A stretch of 64,000 nt of DNA from Pseudonocardia parietis (GCF_017876315.1 NZ_JAGINU010000001.1:6820001-6884000), one strand, 5' to 3'. Numbered from the stretch's first letter, positions 50,616 to 62,262 are shown. Made by a program: numbers and translations. The notes: generated from the letters alone by a model not told the origin.

Positions 50616-52469
50616 TCAGTTCTCGGGTTCGCCCGCCTCGTTCGTCGACACGACCTCGCTCGAGCCCTCCGGCTCGGCCCAGGTCTCCGCCCCGGTCATC
50701 GGACCGGTCGAGATCGGGCCGGGGGTCACGCGCGTCGCGGCGTCGGTCTCCCGGTTGCTGATCACCAGGCCCTGCGTCTGGTAGAGCGGCAGCGCCGGCA
50801 GCTGGCGCCACAGCACCCGCTCTGCCTCGGCGACGACCGCCGGGTCCGCCGGGCCGGTCAGCAGCTGGTCGAGCAGCGGCTGCAGGATCGGGAAGCAGGA
50901 CACGCCGGGCAGGTCGTCGGGGATGTCGTCCGGTGGGCAGCCGTACTCGGACTCCAGCCGTGGACCGACCGCCCCGTACGCCGGCCGCGGCGCGACCAGG
51001 ACGTCCACCGCCACCGATCCGTCCGCACCGGGCGTCGTCGTCGGCGCCGCCGAGGTCGGGGTCGGGGTCTCGGTGGCGGTCGGGGGCGCCGTCTGCCCCG
51101 GTGCCGCCCCCGCACCGGGCGCCGGTGTGCTCGTCGGGGTCGGCGTCGTGGGCGCGACCTCGGCGTTGGTCAGCAGCTCCGGCGCGGGCGGTGCGACGAC
51201 GGTCGAGCCGACTCCGCCGGCCTCGAGCTGGTCGGCGACCACCCGGGCGACCTCGACGTCCTCGGAGCGCTCGGCACCGGCGCCGACCACGACGGTCAGC
51301 GGCCGGCCGCCGAGCGACCAGCGCCCCTCGGCGTCGCGGACGTAGCCGGCCTCGGCGAACGCCGCTGCCGCGGTCGCCGGGTCGGGACGCCCGGGGGCAC
51401 CGGCGGGCGCGGTCGGCACGTACGACGGGTCGGAGGGCGCGAGACCGAAGGCGTCGGCCGGGACGGCCTGCGGGCTGACCGCTTCACGGATCGCGGCGCG
51501 GTCCAGCGTCGCCGCGATGCCCTCGCGCACCCGCGGGTCGGCCAGCGGCCCGTCCTGCGTGCGGAACTCCAGCTGCTGCACCGTCGGCCGCGGCCCGCGC
51601 TGGACGGTCGGCGGCTCCGGCGAGCGGGCCAGCACGTCGAGGGCCTCGGTGATCTCGGGACGGGCGTCCGGCAGGGCGAGGTCGACGCCCTGGCTCTCCA
51701 GCGCCGTCGGCAACGTGTCCGGCGGGGTCCGCCGCAGGACGACCTCGTCGACCACCGCCGGCGTGTCCCAGTACGGGTCGTTGCGCACCAGCAGGACCTC
51801 ACCGCGCAGCCGGTCGACCTGCATCAGGCGGAACGGGCCGCCCGATGCGGGGACGCCGTTCGCGAACGGTGCGGTCCAGCCGCCGGGCGCGTCCTTCAGC
51901 AGATGCGCCGGGAGCAGGTTGGTGAACAGTTCCTTCCAGTGCGGGTAGGGCTGGTCGAAGACGACGTCGACGGCCTTCCCCGCGGCCCGGGACCGCACGT
52001 CGGTGATCTCCCGGTAGCCGGCCGAGCCGATCGTGTTCGGCTGTACCCGCATCTGCTGCCAGAGGTAGACGAAGTCCTCGGCGGCGATCGGCGCGCCGGT
52101 CGACCAGCCGGCCTCGACGTTCAGCTCGTAGCTGACCGTGAACGGGTCCTGCGAGGTGACCTGGGCGCTGGTGGCGACCGTCGGGTCCAGCGCCAGGACG
52201 CCCTGGGCGTCCGGGCGGAACACCGACGGCAGCGCCATCGTCGCGATCGCCGTGGTGACCGGTGACTGGTCGGACCGCAGGTGCGGGTTGAAACCGGGCC
52301 CCAGGTCGTCCACCGCGGCCACCACCCGGGTCGGGCTGGTGACCGCCTCGGTGGGCGGAGCCGGGTCCGGCGGGGGCGCCGGCTGCGGGTCCGCGGAGCA
52401 CGCGGTCAGCGCCAGCAGGCCGGCCAGCAGCAGCGCGGGGAGCGCGCGGGACGGTCGACGTGCAGTCAC
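50616..52469 (-). CDS. lpqW: LpqW-like substrate-binding-protein-family lipoprotein
   Basis: 617 residues from GTG 52469. The signal peptide ends in a lipobox (LLALTAC, about residues 18-24), followed by a Pro-rich linker (SADPQPAPPPDPAPP) and an SBP_bac_5-like fold (FVYLWQQMRVQPNTIG, DPYWDTPAVVDEVVLRR). In mycobacteria LpqW, located next to typA as here, regulates lipoarabinomannan synthesis rather than transport. A 45-residue Thr/Pro/Ala tract (about residues 430-475) interrupts the second half and is unusual for the family. It lies 53 nt from typA and on the same strand, so the two are probably cotranscribed. Confidence 0.85.
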   Translation of the reverse strand: MTARRPSRALPALLLAGLLALTACSADPQPAPPPDPAPPTEAVTSPTRVVAAVDDLGPGFNPHLRSDQSPVTTAIATMALPSVFRPDAQGVLALDPTVATSAQVTSQDPFTVSYELNVEAGWSTGAPIAAEDFVYLWQQMRVQPNTIGSAGYREITDVRSRAAGKAVDVVFDQPYPHWKELFTNLLPAHLLKDAPGGWTAPFANGVPASGGPFRLMQVDRLRGEVLLVRNDPYWDTPAVVDEVVLRRTPPDTLPTALESQGVDLALPDARPEITEALDVLARSPEPPTVQRGPRPTVQQLEFRTQDGPLADPRVREGIAATLDRAAIREAVSPQAVPADAFGLAPSDPSYVPTAPAGAPGRPDPATAAAAFAEAGYVRDAEGRWSLGGRPLTVVVGAGAERSEDVEVARVVADQLEAGGVGSTVVAPPAPELLTNAEVAPTTPTPTSTPAPGAGAAPGQTAPPTATETPTPTSAAPTTTPGADGSVAVDVLVAPRPAYGAVGPRLESEYGCPPDDIPDDLPGVSCFPILQPLLDQLLTGPADPAVVAEAERVLWRQLPALPLYQTQGLVISNRETDAATRVTPGPISTGPMTGAETWAEPEGSSEVVSTNEAGEPEN

Positions 52470-52522
52470 CCGCGCAGTATCCCCACCGGCCCCGCCGGCC
52501 CCGCCCACCGGGCGGGCCCGCA

Positions 52523-54478
<1,956 letters not shown>

Positions 54479-54521
54479 ACCACTACGGTATCGGCAGCAA
54501 GACCTGTTCCCCTCGCGTGGT

Positions 54522-54540
54522 GCAGGTTAGCCTGACCTCA
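54522..54540 (+). promoter_or_regulatory. Candidate iron box (DtxR/IdeR) overlapping -10
   Basis: GCAGGTTAGCCTGACCTCA matches the DtxR/IdeR consensus TTAGGTTAGSCTAACCTAA at 15 of 19 positions. TAGCCT (54528-54533) inside it is a plausible -10, 9 nt ahead of the ATG at 54543, so transcription would be leaderless and blocked by a bound repressor. Confidence 0.45.
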
Positions 54541-54542
54541 TC

Positions 54543-54692
54543 ATGGGTAAGGTCAAGAAGAAGTGCTGCCGATCCAAGCCGAAGCGCTGTAAGAGCTGTC
54601 CGGTCGTGGCGATGCGGCTGCACAAGGCCGGCGCCGACGACCTCAGTGGCAAGTCCTTCCAGCGCGCCCTGAAGATCGCACGGATCTACTGA
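54543..54692 (+). CDS. 49-residue basic Cys-rich protein
   Basis: A short frame reading MGKVKKKCCRSKPKRCKSCP, then VVAMRLHKAGADDLSGKSF and ending ALKIARIY. Four Cys in a CCX6CX2C arrangement amid Lys/Arg suggest a zinc or iron site and RNA/DNA binding. Composition, the ATG and a leaderless-like promoter support coding. It is divergent from typA. Similar tiny basic CC...C..C proteins are common in actinobacteria, but I cannot give a function. The 268-nt gap downstream, up to the convergent AbiEi-like stop, holds nothing else I can support. Confidence 0.75.
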   Translation: MGKVKKKCCRSKPKRCKSCPVVAMRLHKAGADDLSGKSFQRALKIARIY

Positions 54693-54959
54693 ACTTTCTC
54701 GCGTCGCGCTGACCAGCGCGAAAACCGGTCCGTGGCGAAACGCGGCTGGTTCGGGTCCGACCTCCCGCCGCCCGGTCCAAGATCCGCGCGCGGTCGCTCC
54801 GCGGAGTTCTGCGCGGTGCCTCTCCGGCCCGGCGCGACCCCCGCCGGCGCGACCGGTCCGCACCCGCGACGCCCCGCAGAAGCATGTCCGAGATCACACC
54901 ATCGGGCGGGTCACCGCACGTGTATGGCAGCGGACCGACGCGTCCCCGTTCCCCGCGGT

Positions 54960-56306
<1,347 letters not shown>

Positions 56307-56382
56307 GTGGCTTGGACGACGCCCGGGCCCGGACGGTTCCACCGGATTCCGGGGAATCTCCGGTTCGGCACCGTCGGCCGCG

Positions 56383-57207
56383 TCAGCCCCGCAGCAGCGC
56401 AGCCAGCTCCGCGACGACCGCTCGGTCGGCGTCCAGCCAGCCGAGAGCGGCGACCTCGTGCGGGCCCACCCAGCGCAACGCCCGGTGCTCGCGGGCCTCC
56501 GGTTCCGGCGATCCCGGTACGAGGTGGGCGGTGTGGATCCGCAGTACCCGGCGCCCGATCGGCAGGTCGGTCCCGAGCCGGGTGCCGACGGCGACCCGCG
56601 CCCCGAGCTCCTCCGCGCATTCGCGGACCAGGGCACCGGCCTCGGTCTCACCGGGTTCGACCCCGCCCCCCGGCAGCTCCCACCGCCCGGCCAGCTCGGC
56701 CGGGTAGGACCGCTGTGCGACCAGCAACCGCCCGGCCCGGACGATCGCCGCCCCGACGACGACCGGCGCCCGCCCGAGTTCCGCGACACGTTCCGCGAGG
56801 ACGTCCCGGCGGGCACCGAGCAGCCGGCGGCCGTACCGGCTCAGCACCGGATCGGAGAGCCGGCCCGGCGCACCGAGCGGCGGCGCCCACCCGAGCTCGT
56901 CGCGGACGCGGGTGCCGTCGCCGTCCGGGACCACCTGGGTGCTGTGCCGCAGCGCCGCCACGGGGCCCGCCGCGAGTTCCGAGCACACCCCGTCGACCCC
57001 CGCCCGGACGATCCGGGTGCGGCAGGCGGCGAACCCACCGGGCAGTTCCACCCGCACCTCGTCGCCGGCGACCAGCAGGGCGACCGGAGCCGAGAGCCGG
57101 GCGCCGGTGCGGGCGACCGCGCGGGCGGCCGGCGCGGTCTCCCGGAGCACCCCCGCAACGAGCCGCGGGGGTCCGTCCACGTGGTGGTCGAGGCTCAGCA
57201 CCGGCAC
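56383..57207 (-). CDS. SRPBCC-like/NUDIX fusion protein
   Basis: 274 residues. Residues ~1-140 have an SRPBCC-like pattern (VPVLSLDHHVDGPPRLVAGVL, AACRTRIVRAGVDGVCSELA, STQVVPDGDGTRVRDELGW, ending in the helix YGRRLLGARRDVLAERVAEL). Residues ~145-270 are a complete NUDIX domain: VVVGAAIVRAGRLLVAQRS, then the box GGGVEPGETEAGALVRECAEELGA. The combination is unusual and is continuous in one frame without a plausible internal start. The NUDIX part resembles MutT (8-oxo-dGTP hydrolysis), but its substrate is uncertain. GTG 57207 is divergent from the ABC gene. Confidence 0.8.
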   Translation of the reverse strand: MPVLSLDHHVDGPPRLVAGVLRETAPAARAVARTGARLSAPVALLVAGDEVRVELPGGFAACRTRIVRAGVDGVCSELAAGPVAALRHSTQVVPDGDGTRVRDELGWAPPLGAPGRLSDPVLSRYGRRLLGARRDVLAERVAELGRAPVVVGAAIVRAGRLLVAQRSYPAELAGRWELPGGGVEPGETEAGALVRECAEELGARVAVGTRLGTDLPIGRRVLRIHTAHLVPGSPEPEAREHRALRWVGPHEVAALGWLDADRAVVAELAALLRG

Positions 57208-57320
57208 GCCGGTGATCCTCGCAAAGGTGGTGATGCCCGGACCGCCCGCCGTCCGCCGTCCGGCAGCGCGGATCTCGCGGAATCGCCGCGCTCGCGAGCG
57301 CGTCCGTCCACGCTGGCCCC

Positions 57321-58412
57321 GTGCAGCAGACCCGCACCGACCAGCCGGCACTCGACGTCCCGCCCGGGCGCCCACCGGCGGTCCGCGCCATCGGCCTGGG
57401 GCGCGGCTTCGGGCCCGTCCGGGCCGTCGACGGTGTCGACCTGGACGTCCCGATGGGTGCGGTCCTCGGCCTGCTGGGACCGAACGGGGCGGGCAAGACG
57501 ACCCTGCTGCGGATGCTGCTGGGCCTGCTCGCCCCGACCGAGGGCGCGGTGGAACTGCTGGGACGGCGGCTGCCCGGCCGCGCCGCGGAGGTGCTCCCGC
57601 ACGTGGGCGCGATGATCGAGGGTCCCGCGGTGCACCCGCACCGCACCGGGCGGCAGAACCTGCTCCGGTACGCCGCGGCCGAGCCGCTGCTGGACACCGC
57701 ACGGATCCCGGCCGCCGTCGACGCCGTCCTTCGCCGGACCGGCCTCGCCGACGTCGCCGACCGGCGGGTCCACGGCTACTCGCTCGGCATGCGGCAGCGA
57801 TTGGGGCTGGCCGTTCCCATGCTGACCCGCCGGCGCCTCGTCGTGCTCGACGAACCGACCAACGGCCTGGACCCCGCCGGCACCCGCGACGTGCGGCGGC
57901 TGATCACGGAGATGAACACGGCGGGCGCCACGGTCGTGATCAGCTCCCATCTCCTCGCGGAGGTCGAGGCGACCTGCTCGCACGTCGCCGTCCTGCACCG
58001 GGGGCGCCTGGTGACCGCGGGGCCGCTGCGGGACCTGCTCGCCGACGGCCCCGGCACCCTGCTCGTGACCACACCGGACGGTGGCCGGGCGGTGCGGGCG
58101 CTGCAGGCACGCGGGATCGATGCCGAGCAGGGGCCCTACGCGCGGGTGCACGTGGCATCCGGGCCGGCGGCGCCGGAGGTCGTCGCACTGCTGGTGCACT
58201 CCGGCGTCGCGGTGCAGGAGGTGGCCCGGCCGTCGGCACGGCTGGAGGAGGTGTTCGCCCGGCTCACCGGCGACCCCGTCCCCGGCGGACCGCCGGACGC
58301 CGCGGCGCCGATGGCCCACGCCCACGCCCACACCGACCCGGCGTGGGCGCCACCGTACGGAGCAGCCCATGCCGACCCGGCGTGGGCGCCGCCGTACGGG
58401 GCGCCCCGGTGA
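57321..58412 (+). CDS. ABC transporter ATP-binding protein
   Basis: 363 residues. Walker A LLGPNGAGKTTLLRML (about 50), GYSLGMRQRLGLAVPML signature, Walker B RLVVLDEPTNGLDPAG and the switch His in VISSHLLAEVE. It is of the CcmA/DRA export type with a C-terminal regulatory extension. The last ~40 residues have a duplicated motif (HADPAWAPPYGA) after a His/Ala run. Start GTG 57321; its stop overlaps the permease start (GTGA), so the two form an exporter pair for an unknown substrate. Confidence 0.9.
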   Translation: MQQTRTDQPALDVPPGRPPAVRAIGLGRGFGPVRAVDGVDLDVPMGAVLGLLGPNGAGKTTLLRMLLGLLAPTEGAVELLGRRLPGRAAEVLPHVGAMIEGPAVHPHRTGRQNLLRYAAAEPLLDTARIPAAVDAVLRRTGLADVADRRVHGYSLGMRQRLGLAVPMLTRRRLVVLDEPTNGLDPAGTRDVRRLITEMNTAGATVVISSHLLAEVEATCSHVAVLHRGRLVTAGPLRDLLADGPGTLLVTTPDGGRAVRALQARGIDAEQGPYARVHVASGPAAPEVVALLVHSGVAVQEVARPSARLEEVFARLTGDPVPGGPPDAAAPMAHAHAHTDPAWAPPYGAAHADPAWAPPYGAPR

Positions 58413-59212
58413 GCGCGCCGGCCGGCACCGGCCGCACGCCCCGCGCCACCATCCGCAGGCGGTCGGCCCCGCTGCCCCGGCTGCTGCGGTCCGAACTGGA
58501 ACTGGCCCTGATCCGGCCGCGGACCGCCGTCGTGCTGCTCACGGCCGCGCTGGTCCCCGTGCTCGCGGCGTTCGCCCTGGCCGGTGGACCGGATCAGCTC
58601 ACCCACACGCTCGGGGTCCTGACGGTCGCGCTCTCCGAACCGGCCGCGCTCTCGCTCGGCATGCCGGTCGTGCTCGTCGCCGCGGACGCGTTCGCCGCCG
58701 AGCGACGATGCGGCACGCTGGACGGGCTGCGGCTCTCGCCGGTCGGCCCGGGCCGTCTGCTGCTGCTCAAGGCCTCGGCCGTGGTGGCGGCGTCGGTCCT
58801 GGTGGCGGTCGTCGTGGTGGGGATGTCGCTGCTCGCCGGTTCGCTGGTCCTCGGGACGGGGCCGTACGGCACCGGCTCGACGCTCGGCCGGGCGGTGCTG
58901 CTCGCCGGCTGGTCGGCCGTCCAGCTGACCGGGCTCGGGATGCTGCTGCTCGCGCTGTCCGCGGCCGTCCGCTCGTCCGCCGTCGTCGTTGTCGCCGGGC
59001 TCGCCGCGCTCACCCTGGCACCGCTCGCCGCGATCGTCTGGGGCCCGGTGGCACCGGCGCTGCCCTCCGGCCACTGGCACGAGGTGCTCGTCGCGGTGAC
59101 GGCCGTGCCCGTGGAGACCGCGGCACCGTGGGCGACCACGGTGCGGGCCGCCGGGTTCGCGGTCGCCGGAGCCGGGATCACCGTGTTCCTGCTGACCCGC
59201 CGCGACGGCTGA
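58409..59212 (+). CDS. ABC transporter permease (ABC-2 type)
   Basis: 267 residues from GTG 58409, coupled to the ATPase. An N-terminal basic region (RTPRATIRRRS) precedes about six hydrophobic helices: TAVVLLTAALVPVLAAFALAG, AALSLGMPVVLVAADAFAAE, ASVLVAVVVVGMSLLAGSLV, GLGMLLLALSAAVRS, AVVVVAGLAALTLAPLAAIV and AAGFAVAGAGITVFLL. The AERRCGTLDGLRLSPVGPGRLLLLK segment is the usual cytoplasmic loop. It is the membrane half of the exporter. Confidence 0.88.
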   Translation: MSAPAGTGRTPRATIRRRSAPLPRLLRSELELALIRPRTAVVLLTAALVPVLAAFALAGGPDQLTHTLGVLTVALSEPAALSLGMPVVLVAADAFAAERRCGTLDGLRLSPVGPGRLLLLKASAVVAASVLVAVVVVGMSLLAGSLVLGTGPYGTGSTLGRAVLLAGWSAVQLTGLGMLLLALSAAVRSSAVVVVAGLAALTLAPLAAIVWGPVAPALPSGHWHEVLVAVTAVPVETAAPWATTVRAAGFAVAGAGITVFLLTRRDG

Positions 59213-59257
59213 GCGTTCCGGCGAGACGGGGCGACCGGTCTGCGCCACCATGGGCAG

Positions 59258-59557
59258 ATGGCCAACTCCCTGCTGTCCGACACCGAGATCGCCGAAGCCC
59301 TGACGAAGCTTCCCGGGTGGGAGCGGGACGGCGAGACGATCGTCCGCACCGCGAAGCTCCCGGACTTCGGCGCCGCCGTGTCGGTGGTGGACCGGGTCGC
59401 CGAGGACGCCGAGGACGCCGACCACCACCCCGACATCGACATCCGCTACACCACACTCACCTTCCGGCTCTCCACCCATTCCGAGGGCGGCCTGACCGCC
59501 AAGGACACCGAGCTGGCCGGGCAGATCTCCGACCGGATCTCCTCCGCGGGCGGCTGA
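59258..59557 (+). CDS. Pterin-4a-carbinolamine dehydratase
   Basis: A 99-residue protein with the diagnostic DHHPDIDIRYTTLTFRLSTHSEGGLTAKD motif (catalytic His pair and the downstream His), preceded by ALTKLPGWERDGETIVRTAKLPDF. It dehydrates pterin-4a-carbinolamine to recycle tetrahydrobiopterin-type cofactors, or acts as a small binding partner (DCoH). ATG 59258. No aromatic amino-acid hydroxylase lies nearby, so its role here is unresolved. It is convergent with the nitrilase. Confidence 0.92.
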   Translation: MANSLLSDTEIAEALTKLPGWERDGETIVRTAKLPDFGAAVSVVDRVAEDAEDADHHPDIDIRYTTLTFRLSTHSEGGLTAKDTELAGQISDRISSAGG

Positions 59558-59573
59558 CCCGGGGGCCGGCGCG

Positions 59574-60386
59574 TCAGAACCGGCGGTTGCGCAGCACCGG
59601 GACCTGCTCGCGGACCCGCTCGGCCGCCGCCGGATCGACGTCGACGACGAGCAGGCCCGGCTCGGCGCCCAGGGAGTCCACGATCTCGCCGCGCGGACCG
59701 GCGACGAGGCTGTACCCGATGCCCGTGGGTGCCTTGCCGTGTTCCCGGCCGAGGGTCGTCGGGTCGGCCTGGTCGCACGCGACGACGAACGAACCGGTGT
59801 CCAGTGCCCGCGCCCGGACCAGCAGCTCCCACTGTTCGCGCTTGCCCTTCCCGGCACCCCAGGACGCGGGTACGAGCAGTACCGCGGCACCGGTGTCGGC
59901 CAGCCGCTGGTACAGCCCCGGGAAGCGCACGTCGTAGCAGGTGGACAGGCCGACGGTCGTGGCACCGCTCCCGGGCCCCGCGGCATCCGGGACCTCGACG
60001 GTGACCGGGTCGGCGCCGGGCGCGACCGTGTCGGACTCGGCGAACCCGAAGGCGTCGTACATGTGGATCTTGTCGTAGTGGGTGTCCACACCGCCGCCGG
60101 TGACGAGCAGCGTGTTGCGGACCCGTCCGTCATCGGAGGGGGTGAACATCCCCGCCGCCACGGTGATGCCGGAGTCGGTGGCGAGCTCCCGGACCCGGGT
60201 CGCCCACGGACCGTCCAGCGGCTCGGCGACCGGGCCGAGCGCGACGCCGAAGCAGCACATCGTGGCCTCGGGGAACACCACCAGCCGGGCCCCGGCACCG
60301 GCGGCCGCCCGGACCTGCCGACCGACCTCGGCGAGGTTCTCCTCCGGGTCCCGGGTGGACGAGATCTGGGCGAGTGCGATCCGCAT
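59574..60386 (-). CDS. Nitrilase-superfamily amidohydrolase
   Basis: 270 residues with the Glu-Lys-Cys triad: Glu in RLVVFPEATMCCFG (about 41), Lys in HYDKIHMYDAFG and Cys in VGLSTCYDVRFPGLY. It looks like the Nit1/Nit2 branch (deaminated glutathione or omega-amidase type), whose members hydrolyse small amides. ATG 60386 begins MRIALAQISSTRDPEENL. The gene is divergent from the aromatic leader region (75-nt gap). Confidence 0.9.
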   Translation of the reverse strand: MRIALAQISSTRDPEENLAEVGRQVRAAAGAGARLVVFPEATMCCFGVALGPVAEPLDGPWATRVRELATDSGITVAAGMFTPSDDGRVRNTLLVTGGGVDTHYDKIHMYDAFGFAESDTVAPGADPVTVEVPDAAGPGSGATTVGLSTCYDVRFPGLYQRLADTGAAVLLVPASWGAGKGKREQWELLVRARALDTGSFVVACDQADPTTLGREHGKAPTGIGYSLVAGPRGEIVDSLGAEPGLLVVDVDPAAAERVREQVPVLRNRRF

Positions 60387-60460
60387 GCGTCGGTCGTACC
60401 ACGTCCACCCCCTGGACACGCCGCTCGTTCCGTGGACGGCCGGTGGGGTACGGTCGTGGC

Positions 60461-60532
60461 GTGCAGCGCGCCTTCTACTACTGGTTTCGCCGGCCGGCCC
60501 GGGATGGGCTGGCAGGTGCCGTAGCGCGCTGA
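60461..60532 (+). CDS. Aromatic leader peptide for DAHP synthase
   Basis: A 23-codon frame from GTG 60461 to TGA 60532. Its residues 5-9 are F-Y-Y-W-F, five consecutive aromatic codons, after VQRA and before a basic RRP. It ends 84 nt upstream of a DAHP synthase and is followed by hairpins (next entry). Charging of Phe-, Tyr- or Trp-tRNA would set ribosome position, a classical attenuation design. Leader peptides for aromatic and branched-chain synthesis genes are known in actinobacteria. Confidence 0.8.
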   Translation: MQRAFYYWFRRPARDGLAGAVAR

Positions 60533-60616
60533 CCTCCATCCCCTCGAGCCGGCATCATGGACCGGCTCGGGTGCAGTGATCCGGGGCGGTCCGCCGGGAA
60601 AGGACCGCCGCACCCG
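60501..60616 (+). promoter_or_regulatory. Attenuator structure upstream of DAHP synthase
   Basis: Possible pairings: GGGATGG (60501-60507) with CCATCCC (60536-60542); CGAGCCGG (60545-60552) with CCGGCTCG (60562-60569); CGGGTGC (60568-60574) with GCACCCG (60610-60616), enclosing GGCGGTCC/GGACCGCC (60585-60592 with 60602-60609). The last abuts the ATG at 60617 and buries the AAAGGA purine run (60599-60604). The second and third stems share 60568-60569, so they compete. Confidence 0.65.
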
Positions 60617-61687
60617 ATGCGTACCACCTCCGCCCCGCTCCTCGACGCGCCACTCGACGACCGGCGCATCGAACGGATCAGTCCGCTGATCTCGCCCGCG
60701 CTGCTGCGCCACGAGCTGCCCTGCACCACCGATGTCGCCGACACCGTCACCCGCGGGCGGGCCGCCGTGACCGACGTGCTGAACGGTGCCGACGACCGGC
60801 TGCTCGTCGTCGTCGGCCCGTGCTCGGTGCACGACCCGGACGCCGCGATCGACTACGCCCACCGGCTGGCCGCCCGCGCCGACGAGCTGTCCGGCGAGCT
60901 GTGCGTGGTGATGCGGACCTACTTCGAGAAGCCGCGTACCACCGTCGGTTGGAAGGGCCTGATCAACGACCCCGGCCTGGACGGCACGTTCGACGTGAAC
61001 CGCGGGTTGCGCACCGCGCGCAAGCTGCTGCTCGACATCTCCGCGCTGGGGCTCCCGGTGGGTTGCGAGTTCCTCGACCCGATCACCCCGCAGTACATCG
61101 CCGACGTCGTGACCTGGGGGTCGATCGGTGCCCGGACCGCGGAGAGCCAGGTCCACCGCCAGCTCGTGAGCGGCCTGTCGATGCCGGTCGGCATCAAGAA
61201 CGCCACCGACGGCGACATCCGCGCGGCCGTCGACGGCATGCGGGCGGCAGCCGCATCGCACGTGTTCATGGGGGTCAACTCGGACGGGCTCGCCGGGCTG
61301 GTGACCACCACCGGCAACCCGGACACGCACGTCATCCTGCGGGGCGGCGCCCGGCCCAACTACTCCGCCGACGACGTCGCCACCGCCGCGACCACCGTGC
61401 GCACGGCCGGCCTGCCGGAGCGGGTGGTCGTCGACGCCAGCCACGGCAACAGCGGGAAGGACCACGTCCGCCAGGCCGTCGTCGTGAGCGAGATCGCGGA
61501 GCGGATCGCCGCGGGCGAGCGAGGCGTCACCGGGCTGATGATGGAGAGCTTCCTCGAGGCGGGGCGCCAGGAGCTCGGCCCGGACATGGTGCGCGGCCGG
61601 TCGGTCACCGACGCCTGCATGTCGTGGGACACCACCGACGAGCTGCTCGGCACCCTGGCCGCCGCGGTGCGCACCGGCCGCGGCTGA
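60617..61687 (+). CDS. aroG: 3-deoxy-7-phosphoheptulonate synthase, class I (AroF/G/H type)
   Basis: 356 residues. Class I motifs are LVVVGPCSVHDPDAAIDYA, MRTYFEKPRTTVGWKGLINDPGLDG, PVGCEFLDPITPQYI, WGSIGARTAESQVHRQL, GIKNATDGDIRAAVDG and VVDASHGNSGKDH. It condenses phosphoenolpyruvate with erythrose 4-phosphate, the first step of the shikimate pathway. Many actinobacteria also have a class II enzyme; this one is the E. coli-like type. Expression is likely controlled by the leader peptide. ATG 60617. Confidence 0.93.
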   Translation: MRTTSAPLLDAPLDDRRIERISPLISPALLRHELPCTTDVADTVTRGRAAVTDVLNGADDRLLVVVGPCSVHDPDAAIDYAHRLAARADELSGELCVVMRTYFEKPRTTVGWKGLINDPGLDGTFDVNRGLRTARKLLLDISALGLPVGCEFLDPITPQYIADVVTWGSIGARTAESQVHRQLVSGLSMPVGIKNATDGDIRAAVDGMRAAAASHVFMGVNSDGLAGLVTTTGNPDTHVILRGGARPNYSADDVATAATTVRTAGLPERVVVDASHGNSGKDHVRQAVVVSEIAERIAAGERGVTGLMMESFLEAGRQELGPDMVRGRSVTDACMSWDTTDELLGTLAAAVRTGRG

Positions 61688-61804
61688 GCGCACCTGCGGC
61701 GTCGACGTCACCGGTGTCGGGTCTGTCCGTCCGCTGCGGACGGTGCCAGGCTCGGGTCCCGGCCGGTCGGTACCGCCGACCGGGACGATCCGGAGGGGAC
61801 ACGC

Positions 61805-62227
61805 ATGATCAAGGGTTTCAAGGACTTCCTGATGCGCGGGAACGTCATCGATCTCGCCGTCGCAGTGGTGATCGGTGCCGCGTTCACCGCGGTGGTCACG
61901 GCGTTCACCGAGGCCTTCCTCAAGCCGCTCATCCAGCTCTTCTCCGGGGGCGGGGAGCTGGCCGGGGAGTTCCAGGTGAACGGGGTGACCTTCGACTGGG
62001 CGAGCTTCGTGAACGCGCTGATCACCTTCCTGATCACCGCAGCCGTCGTGTACTTCCTCGTGGTGCTTCCGTTGAAGTCGATCGCGGAACGGCGCAAGCG
62101 CGGCGAGGAGGCGGGCCCGGCCGAGCCGACCGAGATCGAGCTGCTGAAGGAGATCCGGGACCTGCTGCGCGAGGGCCGCGCGGACGACGCCGCCGGGCGG
62201 CACGCCGCGGGAGGTTCCACGGACTGA
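61805..62227 (+). CDS. mscL: Large-conductance mechanosensitive channel
   Basis: A 140-residue MscL. N-terminal MIKGFKDFLMRGNVIDLAVAVVIGAAF is helix 1 with the Gly/Ala gate, FDWASFVNALITFLITAAVVYFLVV is helix 2, and ELLKEIRDLL the cytoplasmic bundle. It opens under membrane tension to release osmolytes. The periplasmic loop (GGGELAGEFQVNGVT) is of usual length. The C-terminus is extended by ~10 residues. Transcribed after aroG with a 117-nt gap, probably separately. Confidence 0.95.
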   Translation: MIKGFKDFLMRGNVIDLAVAVVIGAAFTAVVTAFTEAFLKPLIQLFSGGGELAGEFQVNGVTFDWASFVNALITFLITAAVVYFLVVLPLKSIAERRKRGEEAGPAEPTEIELLKEIRDLLREGRADDAAGRHAAGGSTD

Positions 62228-62262
62228 CCGGGCGATCCCGGCGAGCAGGCCGGGCCACCGGC

